A stretch of 61,366 nucleotides of DNA from Treponema sp. UBA4377 (GCA_002391235.1 DGRX01000002.1:1-61366); one strand, 5' to 3'. Positions 31,521 to 40,176 are shown, numbered from the stretch's first letter. Translations and numbers: made by a program. Notes: generated by a model not told the origin, from the letters alone.

Positions 31521-33164
31521 ATGGAAAAGACAAAAAAGAAATTGAGCAGAAGCCTTTCGCTCGCGGTTGAAATTTTCACCGTCCTGCTTTCAATATGCCT
31601 TGGAATCGTGGGCTACAAAACTTACCACAAGGGAATGATTCAAAAGTACAAGGAATATGAGCGGACGATATTGAAGCTGGCCTCCCAAAAAATTGACTGG
31701 GACGGCGTTGAAGAGGCGATTGCGAGCGGAAAGGAAAACGCGGCTCACAAGGCCCTTAGCGAACGCCTTGACTTTGTGAAAAGCAATTCCGAAATCGCAT
31801 GGCTTTACCTTATCGAGCCGCTTAACGACAGTTCAATAAACAATATGAAATACATTTGCACCGGCAACACCCAAAAAGACTACGCGGACGGAATGACAGA
31901 CCGCTTGGGCGACTTGACCGGAAACGAATTTCCCGCCGACGTGGCCAAGCAGTACTTGGACTTTTTTAAGAACAGCGCGCCCGGAGAATATTGGTATTAC
32001 CCCAACAAGACCGAATGGGGAAGCGTTTACACGACTTCAATCGTTGTCCGCAATTCCGCCGGAAAGCCTCTTGGCGTTATGAGCGTCGACATCAACATGT
32101 TCGACATTGACGCGACGATGCGCATTTATCCTGTGAGCATTCTTGTGGCCGGTCTTGTCTTTGCCGCCGCCTTTGTCTTGATTTTGATTCTTTGGCTTAA
32201 CCGCCGCGTAATCCATCCGTTAAAGAGCCTTCAAAATTCCGCCGTTGACTTTGTCTCAAAGGCCAGCGGAGAGGACGTTGAAAGCCTTAACTTTAAGGAT
32301 CCGCGCATCAACACCCAGGACGAAATCCAAAGCCTTTCAAGCGCGCTTGTCACGATGGCAGGCGAGACAAAAAACTACATGGAAAAGCTGCTTGTCGAAA
32401 CAAAGGAGAACGAGCGAATTTCCGCCGACCTTAACGTGGCGACGCAAATCCAAGCCGCGATGCTGCCCCGCGTTGAGCCGGAATTTTCAGGGCACGCGGA
32501 ATTTGAGCTTGCCGCTTCTATGGATCCGGCCAAGGAAGTCGGCGGAGATTTTTACGACTTTTTCTTTATCGACAAAGACCACTTGGCGCTTGTCATCGCC
32601 GACGTTTCGGGAAAAGGCGTTCCCGCCGCGCTCTTCATGGCGATTTCAAAAACGGTAATAAAGAACCGCGCGCTTTTTGGAAACGTTCCAAAGCCGTCTG
32701 AGGTTTTGCGCGACGCCAACAACCAGTTGTGCGAAGGAAACGACGCAAGCCTTTTTGTCACCGTTTGGCTTGGCATTTTGGACTTGAACACGGGAGTCGT
32801 CACCGCCTCCAACGCCGGCCACGAATATCCCGCAATCCGCCAGCCCGGAAAAAGCTTTGAGCTTTTAAAGGACAAGCGCGGCTTGGTTCTTGCCGGCATG
32901 GAAGGAATGGTTTACACAGACTACGAGATAAAGCTTGAAAAAGGCGCGACGCTTTTTGTCTACACCGACGGCGTTCCCGAAGCGACAAACGCCAACAACG
33001 AGCTATTTGAATTTGAGCGCGTGGAGAAAGCCTTGAACGTAAACGCCGGAGCCGCCCCCGCCGATTTGCTAAAAGTGGTTCGCGGCGAAGTTGACAAGTT
33101 TGTCGGCGACGCTCCGCAGTTTGACGACCTTACGATGCTCGCGATAAAGTTCAACGGCAGGTAA
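31521..33164 (+). CDS. Membrane-bound PP2C/SpoIIE phosphatase with Cache-like and HAMP domains (RsbU-type)
   Basis: A 547-residue protein with a membrane helix at about 15-35, an extracytoplasmic Cache-like domain (WLYLIEPL, GEYWYYPNKTEWGSVYTTSIVV, LGVMSVDINMF) and a second helix at about 205-230. A HAMP-like linker starting RRVIHPLKSLQ and a C-terminal PP2C phosphatase follow. The phosphatase has the SpoIIE metal motifs EVGGDFYDFF, ADVSGKGVPAALFM and QFDDLTMLAIK. It would dephosphorylate the STAS protein (25293) in response to an external signal. ATG 31521 is chosen because GGAG precedes it at the right distance; the in-frame TTG 31482 has no RBS. The stop is two bases before the oppB start, so transport genes are in the same transcript. 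Confidence 0.87.
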   Translation: MEKTKKKLSRSLSLAVEIFTVLLSICLGIVGYKTYHKGMIQKYKEYERTILKLASQKIDWDGVEEAIASGKENAAHKALSERLDFVKSNSEIAWLYLIEPLNDSSINNMKYICTGNTQKDYADGMTDRLGDLTGNEFPADVAKQYLDFFKNSAPGEYWYYPNKTEWGSVYTTSIVVRNSAGKPLGVMSVDINMFDIDATMRIYPVSILVAGLVFAAAFVLILILWLNRRVIHPLKSLQNSAVDFVSKASGEDVESLNFKDPRINTQDEIQSLSSALVTMAGETKNYMEKLLVETKENERISADLNVATQIQAAMLPRVEPEFSGHAEFELAASMDPAKEVGGDFYDFFFIDKDHLALVIADVSGKGVPAALFMAISKTVIKNRALFGNVPKPSEVLRDANNQLCEGNDASLFVTVWLGILDLNTGVVTASNAGHEYPAIRQPGKSFELLKDKRGLVLAGMEGMVYTDYEIKLEKGATLFVYTDGVPEATNANNELFEFERVEKALNVNAGAAPADLLKVVRGEVDKFVGDAPQFDDLTMLAIKFNGR

Positions 33165-33166
33165 GG

Positions 33167-34225
33167 ATGCGCTCCGTTTCTCCTCTTGCGAAATTCATCG
33201 CGGGCCGTTTTGTCACGATGCTGGCGCTGCTTTTTTTGCTGGGCCTCGCGATGTTCGGCTTGATGGAACTGGCTCCCGGCGACATCGTTGACCAAATGAT
33301 GACCCAGCAAATAATGGCCGGCGCCCAAGGCGAGGGCGGAGCCAAAAGCGGCGCCAAAAATTCCGCGAGCGACAATAAATTCCAGGACGAGCAAATGGCC
33401 GCCTTGCGCGCCGAGCTTGGAATCGACCAGCCCTTTTACGTCCAGTACGCAAAGTGGCTTAAGCGCGTTTTTGTCCACCACGATTTGGGGGTCAGCCTTA
33501 TTTCCCGCGCGCCCGTCGGCTTTTTGATCCGCTCGCGCTTGTGGAATTCGCTTTTGCTAAATCTAATTTCGCTTGTCCTTATAACGACCGCGAGCTTTGC
33601 GCTTGGCGTTTATTTTTCCAGCAAGGCCGGAAGCCGCCTGGATGTCGGCGTGACTTTTTTCGCGCTTTTCTTCAACGCCTTTCCGGGAATGCTGCTTTTG
33701 ATTTTGCTGCAGCTTTTCGCTAGCGTCACGCGCCTTTTTCCGGTCACGGCCTATCCCGACTTTCCATTTGACGCCTCTCCGGCAAAGTTTGTCTTTAGCT
33801 ATGGCCGCCATATTTTCCTTCCGCTGCTCGCGGCCTTTTTGGGAGGCGCTGGCGGAACGATGCGCATGATCCGAGCGACGATGCTTGACCAAATGGGCCT
33901 TCCTTACATCTTTGCCTTGAGGGCGCGCGGAATCAGCGAGAGGCGCGTTTACTTTAACCACGCCTTTAGGAACACGCTCAACCCTTACATCACCGGAAGC
34001 GCCAATTTGCTCGCGGGCCTTTTTTCAGGCTCGCTGGTTTTGGAAATCATCTTCGCCTATCCGGGCATAGGCCGCTTGATGTACGACGCGGTTTTGCAGC
34101 AGGACATCAATTTGGTTTTGGCGGACGAAATGTTCATCTCCGCGCTTGTTCTGATTGGAATGTTGGTCAGCGACATTTGCTTGGCGCTGGTGGATCCGCG
34201 CATTCGCTACGGGGCGGAGGGCTAA
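33167..34225 (+). CDS. Oligopeptide ABC transporter permease (OppB/DppB type)
   Basis: A 352-residue inner-membrane permease. The N-terminal helix ends in the typical MELAPGDIVDQM, followed by LRAELGIDQPFYVQYAKWLKRV and DLGVSLISRAPV. The EAA loop is MRMIRATMLDQMGLPYIFALRARGISERRVYFNHAFRNTLNPYI, and the C-terminus has EIIFAYPGIGRLMYDAVLQQDI. A Gly/Ala/Ser/Asn-rich insertion (about residues 45-65, GAQGEGGAKSGAKNSASDN) separates the first helix from the conserved loop. The gene begins two bases after the phosphatase stop. It forms a heterodimer with the OppC half of the next protein. No substrate-binding protein gene is present in the cluster. Confidence 0.88.
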   Translation: MRSVSPLAKFIAGRFVTMLALLFLLGLAMFGLMELAPGDIVDQMMTQQIMAGAQGEGGAKSGAKNSASDNKFQDEQMAALRAELGIDQPFYVQYAKWLKRVFVHHDLGVSLISRAPVGFLIRSRLWNSLLLNLISLVLITTASFALGVYFSSKAGSRLDVGVTFFALFFNAFPGMLLLILLQLFASVTRLFPVTAYPDFPFDASPAKFVFSYGRHIFLPLLAAFLGGAGGTMRMIRATMLDQMGLPYIFALRARGISERRVYFNHAFRNTLNPYITGSANLLAGLFSGSLVLEIIFAYPGIGRLMYDAVLQQDINLVLADEMFISALVLIGMLVSDICLALVDPRIRYGAEG

Positions 34226-34264
34226 GGCTGTGGCTGAAATTCTTTTAAGCCAAAGAGGCGCGCG

Positions 34265-36514
34265 ATGAAAAAGTTTTTTGCTTATATCAAGACAAGGCCG
34301 CTCGCGCTCGCTTCTGTGATCATTTTGGCACTTTTGTACCTTGCGATGATTTTCGCGGACTTTGTGGCGCCGTATCCCGCCACGCTTACTTTTGAGGAGA
34401 ACACGTTCCACCCGGCAAACATTCGACTTACAAAGAATGGTTTGGTTGCAAAAGAGGCCAAGACCATCAGCATGATTAACTGGAAATACGCTTTTGTTAA
34501 AGGGACGGAACACAAGGTAAAGTTTTTTGCGAAAGGATTTCCTTATAAATTGTTAGGCCTGATTCCATGCGACCGCCACTTGTTTGGAACGGAGGCAAGC
34601 GCGGCGAACGGCTCGCAAGGCCAAAACGCCGAAAGCCAAAATCTTTCGCAAGGCCAAAATGCCGGCGGCGCCGCCCTAACTCCTTATCCCGTTTATCTTT
34701 TGGGCGCCGACAATTTGGGCCGCGACATGTTCAGCCGCATGGTTTACGGAAGCCGCATCTCGCTTACAATCGGATTTGTCGCCACAGCGGTAAGCATGCT
34801 GCTTGCGATGATTCTAGGAGGCGCCGCCGGCTACTACGGCGCCAAGACCGACTGGGCCGTTATGCGCCTTGCGGAATTTTTCATGCTTGTTCCGTCGCTC
34901 TATTTGATTTTGTTCTTGCGCTCGCTCTTAAACTCAAAGCTTGACAGCGGAACGGCCTACATGATAATCACGATGATTCTTTCGCTTGTCGGCTGGCCCG
35001 GCAGCGCCCGGACGATTCGCGGCATGGTGCACGCGATCAAGCGCGAAGACTTTGTACAAAACGCCGCGCTAGAAAGCGTTCCCGACCTTGCGATAATTTT
35101 TAGGCACATCATTCCGCAGATTTCAAGCCTTTTGATTGTAAGCGCGGCTCTTAGCGTTCCCGCCTTTATAATGAGCGAGACGACGCTTTCTTATTTGGGC
35201 TTGGGAATCGCCGACCCCGCCGTAAGCTGGGGAAGCATGATAAACCGCGAGATTTCGACGCTCTCAAATCTTAGCCGCTACCCCTGGCTTTTGAACCCGG
35301 TTTGGCTATTGCTTGCAACGACGCTGGCCTTTAACTTTTTGGCCGACGCGCTCCGCGACTACTACGACCCCTACCACGCCGTCTTCCCCACTTGGAAGCG
35401 TAAAAAGCGCGCCGCCGCGGAGACTGCTGGCAAGGCCGGGAGCGCCGCGGACGAAAAAAGTTTTCAAGACCAAGACGCCGCCGAACAAGAATCGGACGCA
35501 AGCCCAAGAAGCGCGGGCCAAGAAGAATCGTTTGAAAGCCCAAGAAGCGCGGCGCCAGCCGACGCTCTGCTTGTGGTCCAAGACTTGCGCGTCGGCTTTG
35601 AAAGCCTTGACCAAAAGGCGGGCTTGACCCGCGCGGTTCGCGGAATAAGCTACTATGTAAAGCGCGGTGAAATCCTTGGAATCGTCGGCGAGTCGGGAAG
35701 CGGAAAGTCGGTAAGCACGACAGCCATTCCGGGCTTGCTTCCGGCCAACGCGCGCGTGTCGGGAAAAATATTTTTTGACGGAACGGAGCTCACCGCGCTA
35801 AGCCAAAAGGAGCTTCGCCCCTATCGCGGAAAAAGAATCGCGCTTATATTGCAGGAGCCGGGCCGCTCCTTTGACCCGCTTCAAAACATCGGAAGCGTTT
35901 TCTTTGAGCTTTACAGGAACACCGAGCCAAAAATCAGCAAAAAGGAGAGCGACAGCCGCGCGGCGAAAATCTTGGGCGAAGTTGGCCTTCCAGACCCGCA
36001 AAAAAGATTGAGGAACTATCCCCACCAATTTTCTGGCGGCCAATTGCAAAGAATCGGAATCGCGCTCGCGCTTGCGCAAAACGCCGAGCTTTTGATCGCC
36101 GACGAGCCTACGACCGCGCTTGACGTCACTATCCAAGCGCAAATCGTAAGCCTTCTTTTGGACTTAAAAAAGAAGCGGGGCCTTTCGATAATTTTTATTT
36201 CGCACAACATCGACTTGGTTTCGCAAATCTCGGACAGAATGATTGTCATGTACGGCGGAAAAATAATGGAGCAGGGGAGCGCGGCGGACGTTAGCCAGCG
36301 GCCAAAAAATCCCTACACGCAGGCCTTGCTTGAAGCGCTTCCAAAATTTGGAACAAGCTACACCGAGCGAAAATTGCTTTCGATTCCGGGAAGCGTCGTA
36401 GATCCAAAAAATCCGCCTTCGGGCTGTCCCTTTGAGCCGCGCTGCTCTTATGCAAAGGCGGAATGCAAGGCGCAAAATTATTCTTGCTGGAAAGAAGCGG
36501 AGGCCGCAAAATGA
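34265..36514 (+). CDS. Fused oligopeptide permease OppC and ATPase OppD
   Basis: A 749-residue fusion of two normally separate subunits. Residues 1 to about 380 are an OppC/DppC permease: first helix, RHLFGTE...YLLGADNLGRDMFSRMVYGSRISL, an EAA loop around ALESVPDLAIIFRHIIPQI, and the C-terminal LADALRDYYDPY. After an acidic Gln/Ser/Ala linker (about 385-435), residues 440-749 are an OppD ATPase. It has Walker A GESGSGKS, signature FSGGQLQRIGIALAL, Walker B LLIADEPTTALD, and the C-terminal oligopeptide-type motif NPPSGCPFEPRC. The permease part also carries a Gln-rich insertion (SQGQN repeats, about residues 117-135) between HLFGTE and YLLGAD. Translation starts at ATG 34265. Confidence 0.87.
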   Translation: MKKFFAYIKTRPLALASVIILALLYLAMIFADFVAPYPATLTFEENTFHPANIRLTKNGLVAKEAKTISMINWKYAFVKGTEHKVKFFAKGFPYKLLGLIPCDRHLFGTEASAANGSQGQNAESQNLSQGQNAGGAALTPYPVYLLGADNLGRDMFSRMVYGSRISLTIGFVATAVSMLLAMILGGAAGYYGAKTDWAVMRLAEFFMLVPSLYLILFLRSLLNSKLDSGTAYMIITMILSLVGWPGSARTIRGMVHAIKREDFVQNAALESVPDLAIIFRHIIPQISSLLIVSAALSVPAFIMSETTLSYLGLGIADPAVSWGSMINREISTLSNLSRYPWLLNPVWLLLATTLAFNFLADALRDYYDPYHAVFPTWKRKKRAAAETAGKAGSAADEKSFQDQDAAEQESDASPRSAGQEESFESPRSAAPADALLVVQDLRVGFESLDQKAGLTRAVRGISYYVKRGEILGIVGESGSGKSVSTTAIPGLLPANARVSGKIFFDGTELTALSQKELRPYRGKRIALILQEPGRSFDPLQNIGSVFFELYRNTEPKISKKESDSRAAKILGEVGLPDPQKRLRNYPHQFSGGQLQRIGIALALAQNAELLIADEPTTALDVTIQAQIVSLLLDLKKKRGLSIIFISHNIDLVSQISDRMIVMYGGKIMEQGSAADVSQRPKNPYTQALLEALPKFGTSYTERKLLSIPGSVVDPKNPPSGCPFEPRCSYAKAECKAQNYSCWKEAEAAK

Positions 36515-37632
36515 GCGAACTGTTGCAAGACCAAAACGCCGCTAACCAGAATCTTTCGCAAGGCCAAGAAGGTCGCCCGCTTATCTTGAGCGCGCAAAAC
36601 TTGTTCAAAAGCTTTGACTTGGAGGCCGGCTTCTTTGCCAAAAAAGGCCAGCTAGTTTATGCGGTGAACGATGTTTCGTTTGACTTGCGCCGAGGCGAAA
36701 CTTTGGGAATCGTCGGCGAGTCAGGCTGCGGAAAAAGCACCACCGCGCGCATGCTTGTCCGCATGTACGAGCCCACAAGCGGCCGCGTTTTGTATTACCC
36801 GAAAACTGCGGCAAGCCCAGAAAGCGGCGGCAGTTTTGGTCTTTCAAACAAAAATATTTTGCAAGCCCAAGAAGGCGCGGGCGGCGGCCTTTCTGGCCAG
36901 GAATCCGTTCCTCCTCAAAACATATTCGACTACAAAAAAAAGGCGCTCTCGGAATACAGGCGGCGCGTAAAATACATTTTCCAGGATCCCGCGCGCTCCC
37001 TGAATCCCAGAATGACAGCGCTTTCTGTCCTTACCGACGCGTTTAAGTTTGCGCCCAAAAAAATCCGCGCGGAAGAGTTGCGCGAGCGCGCCCAAAAAGT
37101 TTTCGCGGAGGTGGGACTAGCCGAGCGCCACTTGGAAAAACGCCCGTCGGAATTTTCAGGCGGCCAGCGCCAGCGCGTTTCAATCGCCCGCGCCTTGATA
37201 ATGGACCCGGAGCTTTTGATTTGCGACGAAGTCGTAAGCGCGCTTGACGTTTCGATACAAGGACAAATATTGAACTTGCTTCAAGACCTGCGCGCCAAAA
37301 AGAACCTTTCGTTTGTCTTTATCACGCACGACCTAAAAGTGGCCGGCTGGTTTTGCGACCGCATCGCTGTGATGTACCGCGGCGCGATTGTTGAAGAAGC
37401 GCCGGCGGCCACCTTGTTCCAAAATGCCCGCCACCCCTACACAAAGCTTTTGTTTGACGGCGCGCAAGGAAAGGCGCAGGCCTCCAGCGTGGAAGTGACC
37501 AGCGTTCTGTCCCAAGAAAACGGCTGCCCCTTTGCCCACCGCTGCCCTTACGCCAAGGCGGAATGTTCCGCCGCGCTCCCGCCGCTGCGCGAAGTGGCGG
37601 AGGGGCACAGGGTTAGGTGCGTGATGGGGTGA
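36511..37632 (+). CDS. Oligopeptide ABC transporter ATP-binding protein (OppF type) with Gln-rich insertions
   Basis: A 373-residue ATPase with Walker A GESGCGKST, signature EFSGGQRQRVSIARALI, Walker B LLICDEVVSALD and the C-terminal NGCPFAHRCPYAKAEC motif of the Opp/Dpp family. It pairs with the OppD half of the upstream fusion to power uptake. ATG 36511 overlaps the upstream stop (ATGA). The N-terminus (LLQDQNAANQNLSQGQEGR) and an internal stretch (about residues 95-140, LQAQEGAGGG...SGQES) are Gln-rich insertions that are not part of the family. The internal one lies between the Walker A motif and the conserved KYIFQDPARSLNPRM (Q-loop) region. It is the last gene of the run that began at 25293. 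Confidence 0.88.
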   Translation: MSELLQDQNAANQNLSQGQEGRPLILSAQNLFKSFDLEAGFFAKKGQLVYAVNDVSFDLRRGETLGIVGESGCGKSTTARMLVRMYEPTSGRVLYYPKTAASPESGGSFGLSNKNILQAQEGAGGGLSGQESVPPQNIFDYKKKALSEYRRRVKYIFQDPARSLNPRMTALSVLTDAFKFAPKKIRAEELRERAQKVFAEVGLAERHLEKRPSEFSGGQRQRVSIARALIMDPELLICDEVVSALDVSIQGQILNLLQDLRAKKNLSFVFITHDLKVAGWFCDRIAVMYRGAIVEEAPAATLFQNARHPYTKLLFDGAQGKAQASSVEVTSVLSQENGCPFAHRCPYAKAECSAALPPLREVAEGHRVRCVMG

Positions 37633-37650
37633 AGTAGATAAATTGAATGT

Positions 37651-37758
37651 CTAGTTTTTGAAAAACTCGCCGCCGCCAAAGTCTTTCCATGTTTTATACA
37701 TGTTTAGATAATTTTCCTTGATAAATTTTTGAATTTTGGAAATTTGCGAGTCGCTCAA
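37651..37758 (-). CDS. Small hypothetical protein, 35 residues
   Basis: On the minus strand a TTG at 37758 opens a 35-codon frame (SDSQISKIQKF, ENYLNMYKTWKDFGGGEFF) that ends at TAG 37651. GGAG lies close upstream. It starts 37 bases after the end of the 92-residue gene. The amphipathic helix followed by W-K-x-F-G resembles short C-terminal partners seen with small toxin-antitoxin-like pairs, but I cannot name a family. Its existence as a protein is uncertain. Confidence 0.4.
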   Translation of the reverse strand: MSDSQISKIQKFIKENYLNMYKTWKDFGGGEFFKN

Positions 37759-37794
37759 GTCTCCGCGTTCTCCGCTATTTTTTTCAACTCTTTT

Positions 37795-38073
37795 TCAGGC
37801 ATATTCTATTTTCACCTCTTTTATCGGGGCAAGGAATTTTTTTTTGTCCATGTAAAGGCCTTCAAGAACTGGAGTCAAATCGATGTACTCTTCTATTTCT
37901 TCTTTTTTTTGCTTGTACTTTGCAAGAACTTCTATGTAGCCTTTGTCCCAAAGCAAAATCTTTGTATAGCGTTCAAGGCCGTTGCAAGTGCGAAAAGTGA
38001 GAGTTTTTCCGCCAAAAGAGAATGTTGTGTATTTGTCAAAACTGCTTAAAACAGCGGTTTTATTTTTCTTCAT
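37795..38073 (-). CDS. Small hypothetical protein, 92 residues
   Basis: The 92-residue protein starts MKKNKTAVLSSFDKYTTFSFG. It contains a compact alpha/beta segment LLWDKGYIEVLAKYKQKKEEIEEYIDLTPVLEGLYMD and ends PIKEVKIEYA. No membrane helix or signal peptide is present. The pattern 'DKGYIEVLAKY...EEYIDL...LYMD' suggests a small conserved domain like those near toxin-antitoxin loci, but no function is claimed. It lies convergent to the opp genes and in the same direction as the small 35-codon frame, which may be its partner. No obvious RBS was identified beyond the A-rich leader. Confidence 0.6.
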   Translation of the reverse strand: MKKNKTAVLSSFDKYTTFSFGGKTLTFRTCNGLERYTKILLWDKGYIEVLAKYKQKKEEIEEYIDLTPVLEGLYMDKKKFLAPIKEVKIEYA

Positions 38074-38119
38074 ATCCTCATTTTATCACAAAAGACAAAA
38101 AATAGCCACAGTTTTTTTC

Positions 38120-39142
38120 TTATACCTTCACTTCGTTCACGCGCTTTCGTCTTTTCTTCCAGTCGTTCACAAGTTCCTTGGGCTCGATAGGCCAAGCCTC
38201 GCCGGCCCATTTCCAAACCCAGCTTTGGATTGCAAAAAGTTGGTTGCTTGTAAAAGACAAAATTATTCCGTCGTCGTCGGGGCCTGGATTTTTTTTGTCG
38301 GGAACGATGGTTTGATTTTCGCCCCAGACGCGGTTTTTTGAGACGCGCGCCGCGTAGCCATGCAAGTGAATTTTGTAGTCAAGCTTTGTGTCGTGGCACA
38401 TGCAGCCAAAGGAGCCCATCGTCATTTTTCTAAAGTCGTAGTCCTTTGGCAGCCTAAAGACTTCTTTTGTAAGCTGAATGTTTTTCATTTCGCTGAGCGA
38501 ATAGCGGCGCCGGCCGTTTTTTATCACGTCAAGCGCGTGCAAGTTCCAGTTGCCGTTGTCGTAAATCAGCTGCCAGGGCTGGACGCGGCGCTTTTTGGGC
38601 TTTGTGTCTGTGAGCGACTTGTAGTCAAACGTTATGACAAGGTTTTCTTGCAAGGCCTTGTCGATAAGGCGCCAAGTTTCCGCCGGAATGTCCTTGTTTG
38701 GCGCGCCCACAAAAATTATTCTGTCGTTGTCGGATTTTTTGCTTATCTTTATGTTTTCTATGGAAAGGTCGCGGCTTTCAATCGCGAGCGACTCAAACAC
38801 TTCCTGCGCTTCCTTGTAAAGCGGATTTCCCTTTACCCTGTCCATCAGCGTCTTTATCAGGCGCGCGGCTTTGGCTGCGTTTTGGTCCGTGTAAAAGCGC
38901 GGAAGGCGGTATTTTGGGTCTGTGTAAAAGTAGCCGCTTGTCTCAAAGTCGGTGTCTATCGGCGCTTGGTATTTTTCTTGCAGGTCCTCTATGTCGCGGA
39001 AGAAGGAAGTCTTGCTTGTCTGTATGCCGTATACGTCCCGTAACTCCAAGATGATTTGATTCCATTTTAGCTTTCGGCCGGAAGCGATTATTTGGTCAAT
39101 CGCCTGGTATCGCTTGGCTTTTTCGGTAAAATCTATTGCCAT
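38120..39142 (-). CDS. WYL-domain transcriptional regulator
   Basis: A 340-residue regulator. The N-terminal winged helix (residues about 1-80) includes LKWNQIILELRDVYGIQTSKTSFFRDIEDLQEKY. The middle WYL domain is about residues 150-240 (ENLVITFDYKSLTD, RRVQPWQLIYDNGNWNLHALDV) and the C-terminus is WCX-like (EAWPIEPKELVNDWKKRRKRVNEV). WYL proteins bind nucleic-acid or other ligands and often control defence or stress genes. AAGGAG precedes ATG 39142. The promoter (39235-39208) diverges from that of the 39245 gene, and a TTCCC-N7-GGGAA palindrome sits at +8 to +24 of its own transcript. A C-terminal relic of a related gene lies at 48.4-48.6 kb. Confidence 0.87.
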   Translation of the reverse strand: MAIDFTEKAKRYQAIDQIIASGRKLKWNQIILELRDVYGIQTSKTSFFRDIEDLQEKYQAPIDTDFETSGYFYTDPKYRLPRFYTDQNAAKAARLIKTLMDRVKGNPLYKEAQEVFESLAIESRDLSIENIKISKKSDNDRIIFVGAPNKDIPAETWRLIDKALQENLVITFDYKSLTDTKPKKRRVQPWQLIYDNGNWNLHALDVIKNGRRRYSLSEMKNIQLTKEVFRLPKDYDFRKMTMGSFGCMCHDTKLDYKIHLHGYAARVSKNRVWGENQTIVPDKKNPGPDDDGIILSFTSNQLFAIQSWVWKWAGEAWPIEPKELVNDWKKRRKRVNEVKV

Positions 39143-39176
39143 AGGGGCTCCTTGTTGGCATTATGCACGATTTCCG

Positions 39177-39193
39177 TTCCCGTGACTTGGGAA
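39177..39193. promoter_or_regulatory. Palindromic operator candidate TTCCC-N7-GGGAA, copy 1
   Basis: TTCCCGTGACTTGGGAA. It overlaps the -35 of the rightward promoter and lies within the start of the WYL transcript. The same 17 bases recur at 40143-40159 with the same spacing to a TATATT box. Confidence 0.6.
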
Positions 39194-39210
39194 TGGACAT
39201 GGACTATATT
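39182..39210 (+). promoter_or_regulatory. Promoter of the 39245 gene
   Basis: GTGACT (39182-39187), 17-nt spacer, TATATT (39205-39210). The -35 lies inside the palindrome. Confidence 0.5.
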
Positions 39211-39235
39211 ATACGGCATAAGGCTGAATTGTCAA
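39208..39235 (-). promoter_or_regulatory. Promoter of the WYL regulator gene
   Basis: Minus strand TTGACA (39235-39230), 16-nt spacer, TATAAT (39213-39208). Confidence 0.65.
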
Positions 39236-39244
39236 GGAGGAACG

Positions 39245-40093
39245 ATGAACGGTTTTTATTCTCTGCATGAAAGACAAAGGCTATGCTCGATACCGACTTC
39301 CATTCAAAATTCTCTGCGCGAAAAAATAAAGGATTCTGACTTTCTTGTCGCGGACGACAAGGGCGTTCATAGGCTTGTAGGCCTAAAGTATGACTGTAAA
39401 ACTATGAACGCTCCAATTGTGACTTGCGTTTGCATGAGGCATGAAATGCCGGCGGCAAAGCGAATCGCCTTTGAACTTGGAAAAGAGATCCGCTATGATT
39501 CCAAAGTTTCCTCTCTTGCTTTTAAGTATCGAGCTGGAGAAGAAATTTGGGAGAGCGATTACAGCCCGATTGCAAAATTGTATTCAACTTTCAGTTTATG
39601 CGCTTCTTCGCGCGCAGACGCAGAGCTTGCCAGCGGAATAAAAATTCTTCGTAACGGCATCATCTTTATAAAAGGGCAAGCGCTTCCCGCGCGTCCAAAA
39701 CTTTCTGACTTGTCGGAAATCTTGGGCGAGCCGGACAGTAAGTGGCTTGAACAAAGATTTAACCGGTTGAAAGTCTCTTTTTGGGATGATTGGGGTTTGT
39801 ACGCCTTTTCGCGCCTTTGCAAAGGAAAATATCTTGTGGCGATTGACCTTTTTGTCAAAGAGCAAAATTATTGCTGTCCGCTTAAGTTCCCTTTGGCTTC
39901 AATCGCCGAAATTTCTTTTTGCGGAAAACCTATTGAAAGCGCTGAGCCGTTTAGCCTTGAAATCCGGGCGGGAAATTTTTATACAAGAATTTGGACGCTG
40001 GATGGAAACCATGAAGTTGTTTCAGATCGCTCAAGAAAAGATGAGATTGTGGAATTGCATTTTGAATTTGGGCGTTTAGATAACGGCAAGTAG
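39245..40093 (+). CDS. Unknown protein with FlhB-C-terminal-like segment
   Basis: A 282-residue soluble protein with a strong RBS (AAGGAGG). Residues about 55-100 (MNAPIVTCVCMRH...AAKRIAFELGKEIRYDSKVSSLAFKYRAGEEI) resemble the cytoplasmic C-terminal domain of FlhB/YscU export-switch proteins in pattern. The Asn-Pro-Thr-His cleavage site is not present (it reads MNAP). The second half (LSEILGEPDSKW, SFWDDWGLYAF, YLVAIDLFVK) resembles a family of uncharacterised proteins with an 'ILGEP...W.D.G' motif. No function can be assigned. Its promoter shares a palindrome and 35-bp block with that of the next gene, so the two are probably co-regulated, possibly by the divergent WYL protein. Confidence 0.62.
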   Translation: MNGFYSLHERQRLCSIPTSIQNSLREKIKDSDFLVADDKGVHRLVGLKYDCKTMNAPIVTCVCMRHEMPAAKRIAFELGKEIRYDSKVSSLAFKYRAGEEIWESDYSPIAKLYSTFSLCASSRADAELASGIKILRNGIIFIKGQALPARPKLSDLSEILGEPDSKWLEQRFNRLKVSFWDDWGLYAFSRLCKGKYLVAIDLFVKEQNYCCPLKFPLASIAEISFCGKPIESAEPFSLEIRAGNFYTRIWTLDGNHEVVSDRSRKDEIVELHFEFGRLDNGK

Positions 40094-40142
40094 GGGCGGG
40101 CTGTCGTTTTGCCGCTTCGCTGCATTACGGCGTGGAAATCTA

Positions 40143-40176
40143 TTCCCGTGACTTGGGAATGGATATGGATTATATT
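40143..40176 (+). promoter_or_regulatory. Second copy of the palindrome-promoter block
   Basis: TTCCCGTGACTTGGGAA (40143-40159). Within it GTGACT (40148-40153) is followed after 17 nt by TATATT (40171-40176). Compared with 39176-39210 the 35-base block has only C/T changes and the first base different. Confidence 0.6.
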
